64,000 nt of DNA from Hofstenia miamia (GCA_004352715.1 SCFE01000003.1:11220-75219), one strand, 5' to 3'. Shown: positions 36,201 to 48,732, counted from the stretch's first letter. The notes: a model not told the origin generated them from the sequence alone. Made by a program: numbers and translations.

Positions 36201-39200
36201 TTGATTGAAGTAAGGCATTTAACTCAATGAATTTCGATATTTTAAAAGAAAAATTAAGGCGACAAGGTTTTAGTATTAATGCAATAAATTTTATTATGAG
36301 TTTTCTAAGCAATCGCAAACAACGAGTAAAACTTGACAACATTTTTTCAGAATATACTATTACAAATTTAGGTGTACCCCAGGGAACTGTACTAGGCCCC
36401 ATTCTATTTGCATTATACGTAAATGATATTTCAAAATCGTTGACAAATGAAACTATTTATCAATACGCAAATGATACTTGTATATTACGAACAGAAAAAA
36501 ATACCTTTGAGGCAACTAAACATTTGACAAAAGATATTGAAAATCTCGTAACATATTTCAATCATAATAAACTAAAAATCAATTCTGACAAAACTCAATT
36601 TATCATCTTTTCATCTAAACAACAACAAAAGCTTACTAAAATTAATGTTTGTGATAATGAAATTGGTCAAAGTAAATGTGTAAACTATCTAGGTGTATTA
36701 ATAGACAATGACTTAAAACTCGATAATTTCTTCTCCCGCAAATTAAAGATGGCATGTGGAATAAAATATTTGTACCATTTGCGCCATGTAGGAAAATCAT
36801 CGCATGTAGAACTAATTCATTCATTTGTCTTAAGTCAATTTAATTACTGTGCATTTCTTTTTCAAAATCTCACATCGCAAAAACGTTCATCATTAGCAAA
36901 AATGTTTAACTGGGCATTTAGAACACTTAATTATATTGAAAAACATGAGTCCATAACGCAATTAAGATCATCATACAATATTTTGGCCTCGAGTTACTTT
37001 ATTCAGTATCAATATTTATGTATAATTCACAAATTTATTCATGAATTAAGTTCATTAAGTTTTCGTAATAATTACAACAAATTCAATAAAAGAAGTAAAA
37101 CACTTTTTAGCATCAATAATCGTCAAGATTCACTTTCTTTTAAATGTTCAATCTTATGGAATGATTTAAGTATTGATATAAAATTTGAGAAGAACTATAA
37201 AAACTTCAAGAAAAAAATAAAATAATTTTTATTAAATAGGCAAACATTAGTGGGCATAGATAATAAACTCAATGCGTGGTCGAATTACTTTTAAAAGTGC
37301 CCTTTAACTAATATTGCATATTTAAATAGTTTTGTAAATATTTTTGTCATGTGTTAGTTTATAGACTTTGCATACATTTACGCAATAAACTTGCTTTGAT
37401 TCTTATTATATAGTTAATACGCATTTTACAAGAAAAATCGTAAAACCAAATGAAAAAACACGACTTCAAAATTATACTAAATATGCACCTCTATATAATT
37501 TTAAAATAATACACACAATATATATCCTCATTGAAAATGTTAATTAGGAGGGCAGTTATATAAAGATCGAACATTTTTTTGATGAATACAGATGCATAGT
37601 TCGAGCCAACTTTAATAAGGTATAATCATTAATCATAAAAATCCCACGAAATGCAGAGCATTTTGACGATCAATTTAATAGAATGCAGCAGAATAAACAA
37701 TATCCTATAAATAGTGCAATGAAACGGTTAGAGAAGACACCTACAAAGAATTTATAATCTCTTTTAGTTTGTTATCACATCTACGCTACAATACCGAGAG
37801 CGCTATCTATTTCAATTGGCATAGCATAACAATAAAAAATCTCTTCTATCTATATCAGACAGATATTGGTAAACCATACGTGTAACGATAGTAAAATCAA
37901 TAATGTTTACAAATTTTGTAAAATGCTGGAAACCTGAAAGCGCGTTGGTAGTCTTGCCATTTGTCGAGATAATATTCAGGAGGGATTCTGTATTCTTTTT
38001 GTGGTCTTGCACGATTGAAATATTCAGCTAAATACAGACATAAATATAATAAAGAGTTGTCACTATCGTATATAATTAAGAGTTTATTTAAGAAAACAAC
38101 AACTAAATATTCAAAATTGACTGCCCACCATATGTATTTAATATGCTAATAATATACTAAGTTTGTACGAATAAGTTAAAGATTTATCCAAAGATATGAC
38201 TAAGACATTTCCATTTAGGAAAGGAAGCATATGTAGATGCAGGGAATACATAGTAGCGTGTAGGAAATGCTTTTTTATTATTGAAAGCAAGAACTGGAAC
38301 ATGGAATAAGCATGCACGGATATAATGCATGCGATGGGGTAGTGATTTATCAATGCTACATGCGGATGATGATAAATTAATTCAAAGAAAACGCATCATC
38401 TCATTTCTGCATATAAGCATTCAATATCAATATTTTATTGCAGGTTTGTAGCAAAAGGTAATATTTACTATAAGAGTGGAGATTGTACTTCAGGTTAGAA
38501 GGCAATTGTAGATTACATTATCTGTTGGAAGATTAGTGAAATTTCAGTTGTGTCAACATTTCCTCTTGAAGAATACGTAGTAGGTTTAAGGAAAAAAGGT
38601 TACTCTGCAATGGAAACATAAAAAACTATTTCAGCCAGCAAAAATGCTGAACTTGCATCGCGACAAACTCACCGAATTTGCAAATCCAGGTCTGGGGAAT
38701 TGTAATGTACATAGATGTAAGTAAATTCATGGTCTAAAGAGGTCGATGACTTGGTGGGCGACTTCAGATATATTGTATTACTTCAAGAGTAAAACATTCA
38801 CAGGAAGTAAAGACAGTGACAACTCAATCAATTTACAAACATGATTTGCTGAAGTCTTCAGGAAGAGCAATAAGATCTGACATTAGCAATGAGCAGTTTT
38901 AGATTGTGGCCAAAAACTCCCAGCTGCTTGGCAGTGCCAAATGTGGCAAAATAAAACTGCTAATGCCGGCAGCCAGATGCTGTTAGAGCTTCGATGAATA
39001 AGTGGATGGTGCTTATTTTGCATGTCGTTAGAATCCTAACATTTTGTTATTAAACAAAATAAATTTGCTTGCATTTGCATCTTCGAATGTTTCGAAAACC
39101 GACATTGGAAATTCAATAACAATTAGAACAAAATGAAGGCGTCTGGTTACTTTATGTATTATTGATTATTATAACAACCCCAAATTGAAATCGCAATAAG

Positions 39201-42200
39201 CAACTAAAAAACATTAATGGACAGAACTATGTGTAAACTCGACAATATCTTACACATTTAATAGAATTTACTGTAAATGTAGTTAATTTCAATTTTTTTT
39301 TAAACTATTTTGTTATAAACAAGCATGTTTGATCGTACAAGCGTGCCCTCATTGCTATATAAGACACACTAAAGACTGTTTACATATTCTGTACAATCTG
39401 AAGCTATTTTGGAAATTTTGATAATGTCAATTACAAAGCCAACGCCCAAAGATATTTAGTCCCTAAGCTTACAGAGCCTAACAAAATTTGACTGGCAGTT
39501 ATTAAAATAACAAAATCTAGTGATTTGAAACTACATGTATTAAAAATTCAGTGCAAACGTCACAAAACCTTGTTATTACCATAATTCATGTTTTTATAAT
39601 AGTCATTTCATCACTAAGATCCAAGACTGACTTATTGCTAGTTATGAAGGATCGCAAACGCCTTTAGGCAATTTAAAACTGACAGGTTGCGAAGGATATC
39701 TTATTTGGACAAATAACGTTTCAAGCGTTTGTTTTAAAATGATTAAACCTGATTGATTGTTTGAATGAGCTAAAACTGCTATTTAAATAGTGCGCATATG
39801 GTTTTATTTAAATAGTGTGTAAGAAGATGTTATGATGACCGAAGATAGGTTCAGAATCTGAAAAATAATAAAATTAAAAAAAATATACAAAACATTGATG
39901 AATTACAAACTTCTTGCACATTGTGAATCTTAGATGAAGCTGTTTAACCTTTCCAAACTATCATTTGCCTACTCGTTTTATATTTGAACCCAATCATAAA
40001 TTGCATATTACAAATATAACGGTATTGAAAACACATATCAAATCATTTCTGTTTGTTCCTAAATAATTATACGTAACTAATAATCTGATCGTAAAAATCC
40101 CTATTGCTTATGTAGAACACAACATTCTTTTATTCTTAAGCGCTTTCTAAGATCATATTCCTGATATACAAATGATTGATTGGGCTTTTAGTATTCCTAG
40201 TATTCAATAATATGAAATGCAAAGTTAAAGCATTAGTAACATAACGTAAATGTGATGGAAATTTCCATACAACATTTCCACTTGATGAACGCAAAATAAG
40301 AATGATTAGATACTCAGTCCTACCCCAAAACGCGTGTTTAGGAGTAGGGTGCTTTATGCTAAAGAAACCAATGAAATACATTTAATCATGTTCGCAAAAG
40401 TCAATAATACTTTGTAACTTATTACTGCTATTAACTATATCATGTATTTACATTAAAAGAACCAATCGCATGAATTCTTTTCTTTGAAAGTGATACTTGT
40501 CACAGAAAATAGAACAGTATTGCAAACTGCTTTCTACCGGTTTGAAGGATTTGCAAATACTAAGAAATTTTTTACAATTATGATGAACGGCACCACCACA
40601 GACATTGATGTCAAAGAATGGCATCACAAGATTTGCACCGCTAAGGATCACGATGAACTGGCGAAAATCTATGGTGATACTGCTGATCAGTATGATCGTA
40701 TAGTAACCAAGCTACAAATGGATGATAGAAAACAGCGCTTTGCTGATTTTTGTCTTTCGATTCTTAAACCGGAACATCACATTCTCGATGTTGGAATTGG
40801 GACAGGAATAATGGCATTAATACTCCGAAAGTCTGGCTATAACAATATCGATGGTTTAGAACCGGTGAAAGAATTCGCTGAAATTGCAAGACAGAGGAAA
40901 CTTTATAACCACATTTACGGCGAACTCATATCACATACGTCCCCATGTTCAATAGCTAACAACACATATGACGCGGCAATATGTTCAGGAGTCATGGTAC
41001 CAGCACACTTAGGTCCAGAGGACATGGACGAATTCCTACGCATTGTGAAAGTCGGTGGATATGTAATTTTCTTCTACACTAGTGTTTGGGAAGGTTACGA
41101 AAAATACTCAAAAGCCATGAAAGAAAAATTGGATCAACTGGAAGCATCAGGTAAAATCAAATTAATTAAAGACAAATATGAAGATCCTACAAAAATGAAC
41201 ATTATCTATAGGCTTGTTGCATATACAAAAGAGAAATAAAAAATGATGCGCTTGTACTTAAACAACACAAAACCTTGGAAAAATTTCGGATTATCAAACC
41301 GAACGCAAAAACATCACTTTATAATGAATAGAAATGCATCATTAGTTTAAATAAGTTTACTATACAGTAGAGAACACATTGTCTACGAATTTGAAATATG
41401 CGTTATGATAAACGTAAAATACATTTAAATAACATTTCAATAAAAATAAATAAACATTTTATACATTAACATCTTAATAATTAAGTTACAATATGTTTAC
41501 AAATAAATATTTACATTTGAAACAAAATGCTATTTCAATAACAAATTAGTCTACGGCATGCTACAACTTAGTAAATAATTATTTCAAGATATCTACAATG
41601 CGAAATTATTTCCTAAATTTAGAATTAAATATATATTTTTGCAAGACCAATTTGGAAAAAAATATTAAAAGGAATTCAAACATGATAGATGTGCCCTTTC
41701 ACTAGTGTCGAGCCTTATCAAGCATTAACTTAAAATCTCTAAAATTGGCAATGCCTATAAAACAACGTCACAAACTTCATCCAAATGAATATTATTTCTG
41801 GCTGATGTAATATAAATTCGTGAAAATGGAAAACCCCAGAAGAACACTGATAAACTATGTGATGATATTAACAGAAACTAACAAACAAAGTGAGTGCTTT
41901 GAAATATACAGTTCTAACATGAAAATCAAATTAAATCCAATTGGCAAATTGGAAGTTTATATATGACCTAGAAAATGAAAAAAATATAAATTATGATGGA
42001 TAACATTACATGCTGATTTATTACCTTTACTGTAATTGGGCTGGAGGTCCACAGCTCGCAGAGAAGGTTTTTGCAAGATGATTCTTTCAGTAGCACCAGG
42101 AATTAATACTCCGGGAGTGTGCATTTGAATACGATTGAGGTCTTCAGTATCAGGAGTAGTTACACTTTCCGTCCCGTCAAGACCACTCAAAAGGGAACCC

Positions 42201-45200
42201 GAAAATACGGATGATTGCTGTGATCGAAGAGCCATTCTTTCCATCTAGATAAATCACGTTCAAAACGTGTTGTAAACCTCTTTTAAAAAGAAATATAGAA
42301 AACCTACTTTTAACCATGGAATTGAGGTTATTCCTTCAAATTCATTTGAATAAACTTCCCTATTTCATATTCCCATGTAAACATGTTTTATATAGAAAAT
42401 GAAGGACCAAATAACATGTAGTTTAAGTGGAACTGAAAACGACGTAGCTTACGAATCCCCGTGTTAAACATACCTGCGCATTTTCATTATATTATGAGTT
42501 CCAAACTTACTTTTCTGTTTGAAGGCAAAGGTGTTTCCTGATCACCATCAACTGCTTCATTATCATTATCTGATGAATCCTCAATAGGAATAAATGACTT
42601 GGAATATTGCATAGCATTTGGTGCCATACGAATTTTAGATTTGGTAGTGGAGTCATCCAGTTGCTAAAATATAAAATTCAAAGCAATTTATAAATGCTAG
42701 CGACGAAGGCATTTCCCATTTTTGAGTTGTCAAGAGGTCAGATATTTCTTGCCAACAATTGCTAAGTAGCAATCAAAATTTACATCACTGTTAGCGCCAC
42801 TTGAATGCCATTACATTGATAATGGGTACCACTATAGGAAAATATTTTATAATTTTATAACACTAGGAAAACTCCAATAATATAATATAAATTTTATTTT
42901 ATCCTATAAATACTGAAGTACTGCTACCATTAAATGAATAATAATTTTAAAGCTGTTTTCGCTTTGGCACGTTTGACATTTATGTTGCTATATTCATACG
43001 TTTTACAAAGTGAACTACAAGTAAGTTATAAATTATAGCTTTTTTAATATACTGTTAACAAAGACAACAAGAATCACCGAACCAATCAAGTCATGAAAAA
43101 ATAGGCAGGCTTGCATTAATCCTATTCACCCTGATGGAGGATTTTGATTTTAGTCGATCGTTGACCGTAATGCTTTAGCCGTAACAGGTCGCTAGCCATG
43201 ATTTTTTGCCGTACTAATAAGTGAAATACTGCAATTTTCAATCGAAAGATTAAAACATGCTCATGCGCAATTAATAAAATGGTCCAAGCGACTAAGTATG
43301 AAAAACAAAAATACAACTAAAAATCATGGAAATAAATTGTTCATCCTAATGTTCAGAAATGAATCTTAGCCGGGATTTTGCTGTAAAGCAAAATCTTTGG
43401 CCGAAGCCGGTCGATCGTTAGCCATGGCCGCAGAACACTACCTCCATCCCCCAAGCCTGAGGTCGAAAAGGGTTAAGTCATGAGTTTTTCATAGTATACT
43501 TATGAAAACCAATATGAAGCACGTCATGCATGCAATTAGCATATTGTGCAATTCGATGGTGTTTGTGAAAATGGTGCTATGTGGGAAAACCATGAAACTT
43601 TAGGTAATCAGTAGAAAGAAATCTTATCGGCCAAAAACTGCGTAAGACATTATTGATGTAAATAGGCCATTTTACAGTGGAAAAGGTGCTTGTGCAAAAG
43701 ATTCTATGTGAAATTGACTATGGCCGCAAGTGAGAATGTAATGCAATAAAGTAATTGCATATTCTTTTTAAGTGTTATTTGTACTTTTAACACTGTGAAG
43801 CATTAGGCATGGTATTGGAAAAACGACAGTCAATTTAATTATTCATACTTTCACAATCACCAACGAATTTCAAAATTTTTCAATCTAAATAATTCAGAAG
43901 AACATGGAATTTGATTAGGAGAACCAACCCAGTGCAAAAAAATGCAATCATAATGAACAAATTTGTAAAGATGATATCTGTAGAAACACATGCAAACTTT
44001 CAAGAATAGACCCCTGTGACAATCAGAAAGTTAATTTAATTCAGCTCATCGAGAATTGTAAAAGAGCGCACAAAATGTTATATTTGAAAGCGATTATCAT
44101 ATTAACTGCCAATATGAACATAACATTTTACGAATTGATATTTGCAGGGGTCTATTAGAAAACATGACAAAAAATGATGCATTCTTACCACTTTTGCTAA
44201 TAAGCCTAAAACACGCATATATTTAAAGCATCTTAGCAAAATCTTACGGAAGCAAATGCATGCAGAACGCCACGATTTCGTTTGTACCACAAAAATATGC
44301 GATGGATATGATGAATTTGATCTTGTTCATTTTCAAATCTGAAAATACTATATATAATTTTACATGTAAGAGCGAAGCAACATTTTCCTAAAATCTCGAG
44401 TCAACTTGGAATGTGTAACAATTCATCGTTCCCAGTATATGTTTATAAAGGCAAGGTTCCAAATAAGACGTCCCTCTAATACGTAAATGTCTTTTGGACG
44501 TCATTAACCCTCTAACGACGGATGGGGTCTATCAGACCCCAACACGAATGTAAAGCCGTGCTGCACAAAAACTAATCAAGTTTGTAGGAAACCGCTGTGT
44601 GACATTTAAGTATTATACATTACAATTTGGTCCTGTGAATTTTATTACAAATAACCTATTATGGCGACCGCCATTAATGAAACAAGTTTTTGTGACAAAT
44701 AGTACGGGATGGAGTCTCTGAGACCCCAATCGGAAAAACGCCGTATTTAGTTTTTCATCAGCCTATATAAACATATATAAACACATATGCTAGTGTTTGA
44801 TAATGTATGTAATGTGTATGTTGTAATGAATGCTAATTGCTCTCTATTTGTATTGGCCGAAATGAAATGCACATTTCATTGCTTATATATATATATAAAT
44901 AATTATTGCTCCCAGTTCAGCCTAATGTCTACATATCTACACTCTTTCAAAAAGTGTATTACAGTTTAAATTTTTAATTGTTATTTGGATATATCTCATA
45001 TATATGTGTCATGAGGTTGTAAATAATAAAAAAAAAATATATATATATATATATAGGCACATTTCACTGTCAGCATTTTCATATTTATTGATAACATTCA
45101 TATTGATAACATTTTTGATATTGTCATCTAGCCATCTACATACGGAGCGTCAACCTCGTGCCGCAAGTATTTTTGCTGGGAGATGTTTTTGCTATTGATG

Positions 45201-48200
45201 AAGAAGATGACGAATCCGAATCAGAACTTGACGAAGTTATTTCCAATGACGAATCACAAGAAAGTGACGACGAAAATCAGCTGGGTCCAGTTCAACATCT
45301 TTTGGCCGATCAGCCAGTTACTTCGCGCAATGGGGACGAGGTATGGCAACGACAACCACAAGGTAACGTGCGACAGCATAGTCGTCATGATATCTTGCGT
45401 GAGGCGCATGAGTCGACACATCAGGCCTTTGAAAGAGGTTGTGGTGATTCACCGGCTCGTGCATTTCAAATATTCATGGACACTGAAATTGTCAACGTAG
45501 TGGTACAACATACGAATGCCGAGGCAAGACGTATCAATCGAAATTGGCGACCTACTGATTCAGTTGAGGTCTACACTTTTCTCGGCCTACTTATTCTCGC
45601 AGGTGTGAATCGTGCAAAGCACGAACCAATTGTGCAGCTTTGGAATCAAGAACATGGACGACCTATTTTCAGTCGTTCAATGCCAAGCGACCGATTTACA
45701 TCATTACGCCGCTTTCTTCGATTTGATGAAAGAGACACTCGTGAAGAGCGACGACGCGACGATAAGCTAGCTCCAATTCGAGGGGTTGTCGACATGTTTG
45801 CAACGAAATGCTGAAGCAGCTACAAGCCAAGTGAGGCAGTAACGATCGATGAACAACTGCTCACGTTTCGCGGTAGATGCCCATTCAAGATGTTTATCCC
45901 ATCAAAACCAGGAAAGTATGGGATGAAAATGTGGGTGGCTGCTGATTCAAGCAACGCATGCTGCTGTAATTTACAAGTTTACACAGGTAGGAGAGGAAAT
46001 CAGCGTGACATCGGACAAGGCACACGCGTGGTTCTTGAATTAACATTTCAAATTCAGGGCGTACTTGCTCGCGCATTGCTCATCCGTGATTTGACATACT
46101 GTGGTACTATTAGGAAAAACAAGGGCGAAGTGCCCCCTCAAATGCAACCGTTGAGACGGCGACCTACGAATTCTAGCCTTTTTGGGCTTCAGCGTGATCT
46201 GACAATGGTATCATATGTGCCAAAACCAGCTAAAGCTGTAATTTTGCTTTCATCAGCTCATCATAACGCAGCATGTCAAGTTCAAGCGCCCAAAAAAGCC
46301 GCAGATAATTTTAGATTATGATAGTCAAAAGTCTGGCGTGGACACATTGAATCAGATCTTACGCTATTACACAGCGAAACGCAAATAAACCGGTGGCCAT
46401 TTGCATTGTTTTGCTATTTAGTGGACATTGCGTGCTACATTCTACACACACATGTTCACCCTGCTTATGCTAATAATGTGAGCCATCACAGGCGGTACCA
46501 TTCGACGTAACAGTCGTCGTCGTCGCTGCCATCTTTGTTACCGTAGCAATGACCGAAAGGTCAAGCAATATTGTGAACGCTGCCACCAGCCTGTTTGCAA
46601 CGAACATTCATCTCATCTCTGTAACAACTGTATATAGATATTGTATCTTTTTTATTGTATCTTTCGTATCTTTGTATCTTGGTTTGCTGCTGTTACATAC
46701 ATTTTAGATCTATAGTATCTTTCTTGTGGTCACCGTGACAAAAAGCATTTATACAAATTCTTGCGGATTCATAGGATAATGCGTTATGCAGCAAATACTA
46801 GGAGACGTAAGTTCCCAAAGATGTCACATTCATTGGCATTATAACATTTAGGTTTACTCATAAAATATGACTACGGATGAATCTCAGAATTTTACATGTA
46901 GTGTTAAACTACGCAAAGATATCGTGGTATATATTTTAAATTTTCCAAGGTTTCTGAGCCATTAGAGAACAATTTTTAGCAACTAATCCTTCAAGAATGA
47001 TCGTGAAAGAATAAAATAATCATTATCTGTTCAGTTGCAATTAAAAATACCCCACAATGGTATTATGAAAAACTAAATGCGGCGTTTTCCTATTTGTAAT
47101 TATTTTCAGCCGTCGTTAGAGGGTTAAGTAAACATTGACAGTCTTTCAAAAGACATTGTGATCTGTACTTCTAATGGACACACAAAGGATATTATTGCCA
47201 AAAAAACCCTTTCAAATACATGGCAGCCTTCTAACTACAGCGTCTGGATCCGCCTCTGCACATGAAGTAATTCAATTATAAATTTTGTAAAATATGTCTG
47301 TCATCGGCCAACTTCGGCATAGTTAAACACCTGTGAACTAATAATTTTGCTTACATACTGTGTTAGTAATATTTCTTATAATGAAGCTTTGACACATATG
47401 AAGTCACTCCAATAAAAGTTCAAATATTGTTTATATATTTGCTATTTCATTAACATTTTACTATAATCTACAGATTAAGGAATTGTTGATGGCAAAATAT
47501 AAAATTTTCTTTTCATAATTTTGTAACATTACAAAAAATAACAAATGAATTAAATATTTACAATGTGTCCACATAAAAGGTAGTAATGGCATGAGTTGTA
47601 AGATAAACCACTCGGTTGTGTAGAGTGATTGTGCTCTAATACTCAGAAGTTTAGGTACCACATTAAATTCATGTGAAAGGATTTTTGGCAGATGATGACT
47701 ACTTTAGATTCTAACTATAATAAATATTTGCTTTAAAAGTCAAAAAGACAGCTTCGTGTTACTATGTGTAATACCACAAATGCTATTTTTGCGAATATTA
47801 CAAATCTAAAAGCTCAGTTTTGCATAATTATAAAGAAAGTGAGTGCAAAATTTAAACAAATTTCCGTAAAATCAAAAATGTTCTTAGCGGTAATGTAATA
47901 ACAAAAATAAAACTAGAGAGTAAATTTGGCAGAAAGTTGCTAGTTTTATTGAAAAAATCTAACATATTCAGCTATTTTAACGATGATTAATGTGGGCAGT
48001 TAAAAAATTATCGTCTGATAAAATATAAAATCAATATAACTTAAAGAACTTTAGCAATTGGAAAAAAATTAAGTACCTTCTAGTTTCTTCAAGCATTTTA
48101 AGCAACAAAAGAAAAAAGTTGGCGTCATGTCTTTCTCGTTTACTAAATAAAAAATATTTTAAACGCCCTCTTATTGAAAATAACGGAGTACACGTATAAC

Positions 48201-48398
48201 TTAGATTTTGCAGAAACCGACGATAGGCTTTGTTTTTCGAAGAAGGTTAATAAATCCTTAAACATTGTCATAAACTCAGATGTCTTTGGAATCTAAACAG
48301 TAAGAAGTAAAGAATAGTAAGCTCCATTTTCTCCTACTTCACTCTGATGAAGCTGGTGCAAAGTTCTCAAGATCTTTCGAGATTCCAACATTTCCGAT
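29602..48398 (-). CDS. Large multi-exon gene, unrecognised protein
   Basis: Thirteen minus-strand exons whose phases all agree: 48338-48398, 48192-48292, 48077-48142, 44248-44338, 42511-42663, 42025-42244, 37934-38027, 34902-35077, 34252-34414, 31400-31499, 31196-31299, 30573-30704, 29602-29713. Most acceptors end in TTTAG or TTTCAG and donors are GTAAG-like. The product is at least 524 residues; neither start nor stop is in this set (see 13276-18427 for a possible end). The N-terminal part is helical (ESRKILRTLHQLHQ, FFLLLLKMLEETRR, HRIFLWYKRNRG), then an acidic stretch (IEDSSDNDNEAVDGDQE), then a long Pro/Ser/Arg-rich part with short aromatic motifs (EYRIPPEYYLDKWQDYQ, PPPPTPAEGEK). No catalytic motif, signal peptide or membrane helix is evident. 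A scaffold or structural protein is possible. A METTL27-like gene lies inside the 38028-42024 intron on the other strand. Confidence 0.75.
30175..30206. repeat. (TA)n microsatellite
   Basis: About 16 TA units inside the intron between 29714 and 30572; no other structure seen there. Confidence 0.95.
30673..31408 (-). repeat. 368-bp tandem duplication covering an exon
   Basis: Copy 1 is about 30673-31040 and copy 2 about 31041-31408, offset exactly 368 and differing at a handful of positions. One breakpoint lies within exon 30573-30704 and the other within exon 31400-31499, so the duplication carries a full second copy of the 104-nt exon (30828-30931) and fuses pieces of the two outer exons into a 41-nt segment (31032-31072) that keeps an acceptor and a donor. 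Breakpoints share a short TTC-type microhomology. Use of both full copies, or of the fusion, would shift the frame, so one copy must be skipped if the gene works. Confidence 0.9.
33138..33378. mobile_element. hAT-type MITE, 241 bp
   Basis: Ends are imperfect inverted repeats: CCGTGGCGTCACTG on the left and the complement of CACTGGCGTCACTG on the right (12 of 14). A perfect 8-bp duplication AATGTACT flanks it at 33130-33137 and 33379-33386. The interior is AT-rich and non-coding. It lies in the 31500-34251 intron of the large gene. Confidence 0.8.
35690..37225 (+). pseudogene. CR1/Jockey-type reverse transcriptase relic
   Basis: The frame resembles the RT of an APE-type LINE: ISPLFKKGD and NYRPINII, then FGFRPKFTT, the motif A region with a TGA at 36206-36208 directly before SKAFN, VPQGTVLGPILF (motif B), QYANDTCIL (motif C), YLGVLID, and a C-terminal helical tail to 37225. 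Motif C has Asn where the first catalytic Asp of YADD belongs, and the motif A Asp pair is disturbed by the stop and by Asn for Asp. Further upstream, frames are broken by several stops. The 3' tail runs past AATAAACTTGC at about 37385. It lies opposite the large gene in its 35078-37933 intron. Confidence 0.9.
40580..41239 (+). CDS. METTL27-like class I SAM-dependent methyltransferase
   Basis: 219 residues from the ATG pair at 40580; the open frame extends upstream only to a TTG at 40484. The fold is read from motif I ILDVGIGTG (68-76), the acidic end of strand 2 at DGLEP (91-95), the SGV and VKVGGYVIFF post-motifs (136-165), and an N-terminal YGDTADQYDRIV segment (31-42) plus YSKAMKEKLDQLEASGK (176-192), both features of the METTL27/WBSCR27 group. 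The enzyme should transfer methyl from S-adenosylmethionine; the substrate of this group is unknown. The gene has no intron and lies entirely inside an intron of the minus-strand multi-exon gene, so it is nested. It is clearly richer in G+C than its flanks, as expected for coding sequence. Origin by retroposition is possible, but no poly-A tract or target duplication was seen. Confidence 0.88.
   Translation: MMNGTTTDIDVKEWHHKICTAKDHDELAKIYGDTADQYDRIVTKLQMDDRKQRFADFCLSILKPEHHILDVGIGTGIMALILRKSGYNNIDGLEPVKEFAEIARQRKLYNHIYGELISHTSPCSIANNTYDAAICSGVMVPAHLGPEDMDEFLRIVKVGGYVIFFYTSVWEGYEKYSKAMKEKLDQLEASGKIKLIKDKYEDPTKMNIIYRLVAYTKEK
44508..47123 (+). mobile_element. piggyBac transposon, full-length but dead
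   Basis: The 2616-bp element begins CCCTCTAACGACGG (44508-44521) and ends with its exact inverse (47110-47123), flanked on both sides by TTAA (44504-44507 and 47124-47127), the obligatory piggyBac target. Inner inverted repeats also occur, about 44732-44757 against 47069-47093, matching the subterminal repeats typical of the superfamily. A GGGGTC-GACCCC palindrome lies just inside the left end. The element sits in the 44339-48076 intron of the large gene. Confidence 0.95.
45158..46637 (+). pseudogene. piggyBac transposase, inactive
   Basis: An acidic N-terminus is followed by the transposase core: PSDRFTSLRRFLRFD, then a TGA at 45812-45814, then VTIDEQLLTFRGRCPF, which holds the first catalytic Asp. 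After IPSKPGKYGMKMW the frame reads RVVLELT and jumps to ARALLIRDLTYCGTIRKNK. The intervening block that carries the second catalytic Asp (the DNfFTS motif of the family) is deleted. SLFGLQRDLTMVSYVPK and SGVDTLNQILRYYTAKR, with the third Asp, follow after frame changes. The C-terminal cysteine-rich domain (CHLCY, CERCHQPVCNEH, LCNNC), which binds the element's ends, runs to a TAG at 46637. No ATG opens the frame. Confidence 0.92.
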
Positions 48399-48533
48399 CT
48401 AATTCACTAAAACAAGTAAAAACAGTTTATAAAAAACTCAAACAGCTTTGAGTGCCATAATTGAAGAATACCATTTAATCTAAAGAACCACTTTTAGAGA
48501 TTGATATTTTTCAAATCAACTAATTTACGTAAA

Positions 48534-48732
48534 GCAGTGGTTCCTCACATTTTTTTACATTCCTCCTTTTGTCAATGTTTGAACTATTCATTCATTCCCA
48601 TAAGACGAAAAATAAATAAAACATCAGAAATTATAGCAATTTGGAAGAGGCTTTTAAAAAAAATTGTATTAACATTTTTATGAAATCCCCCCCCCTGAAC
48701 TAATAAAATTCTTTCCCGGTTGGGAACCAATG
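48534..48732. mobile_element. hAT-type MITE, 199 bp
   Basis: Left end GCAGTGGTTCC, right end GGAACCAATG (complement CATTGGTTCC). It is flanked by a perfect 8-bp duplication TACGTAAA at 48526-48533 and 48733-48740. The interior has a C9 run and no coding capacity. It lies about 135 bp 5' of the first recognised exon of the large gene. Confidence 0.75.

Noticed and set aside
40484-40579. Upstream extension of the METTL27-like frame
   Set aside because: Starts at TTG, and the extra residues do not resemble the family; the ATG at 40580 fits.
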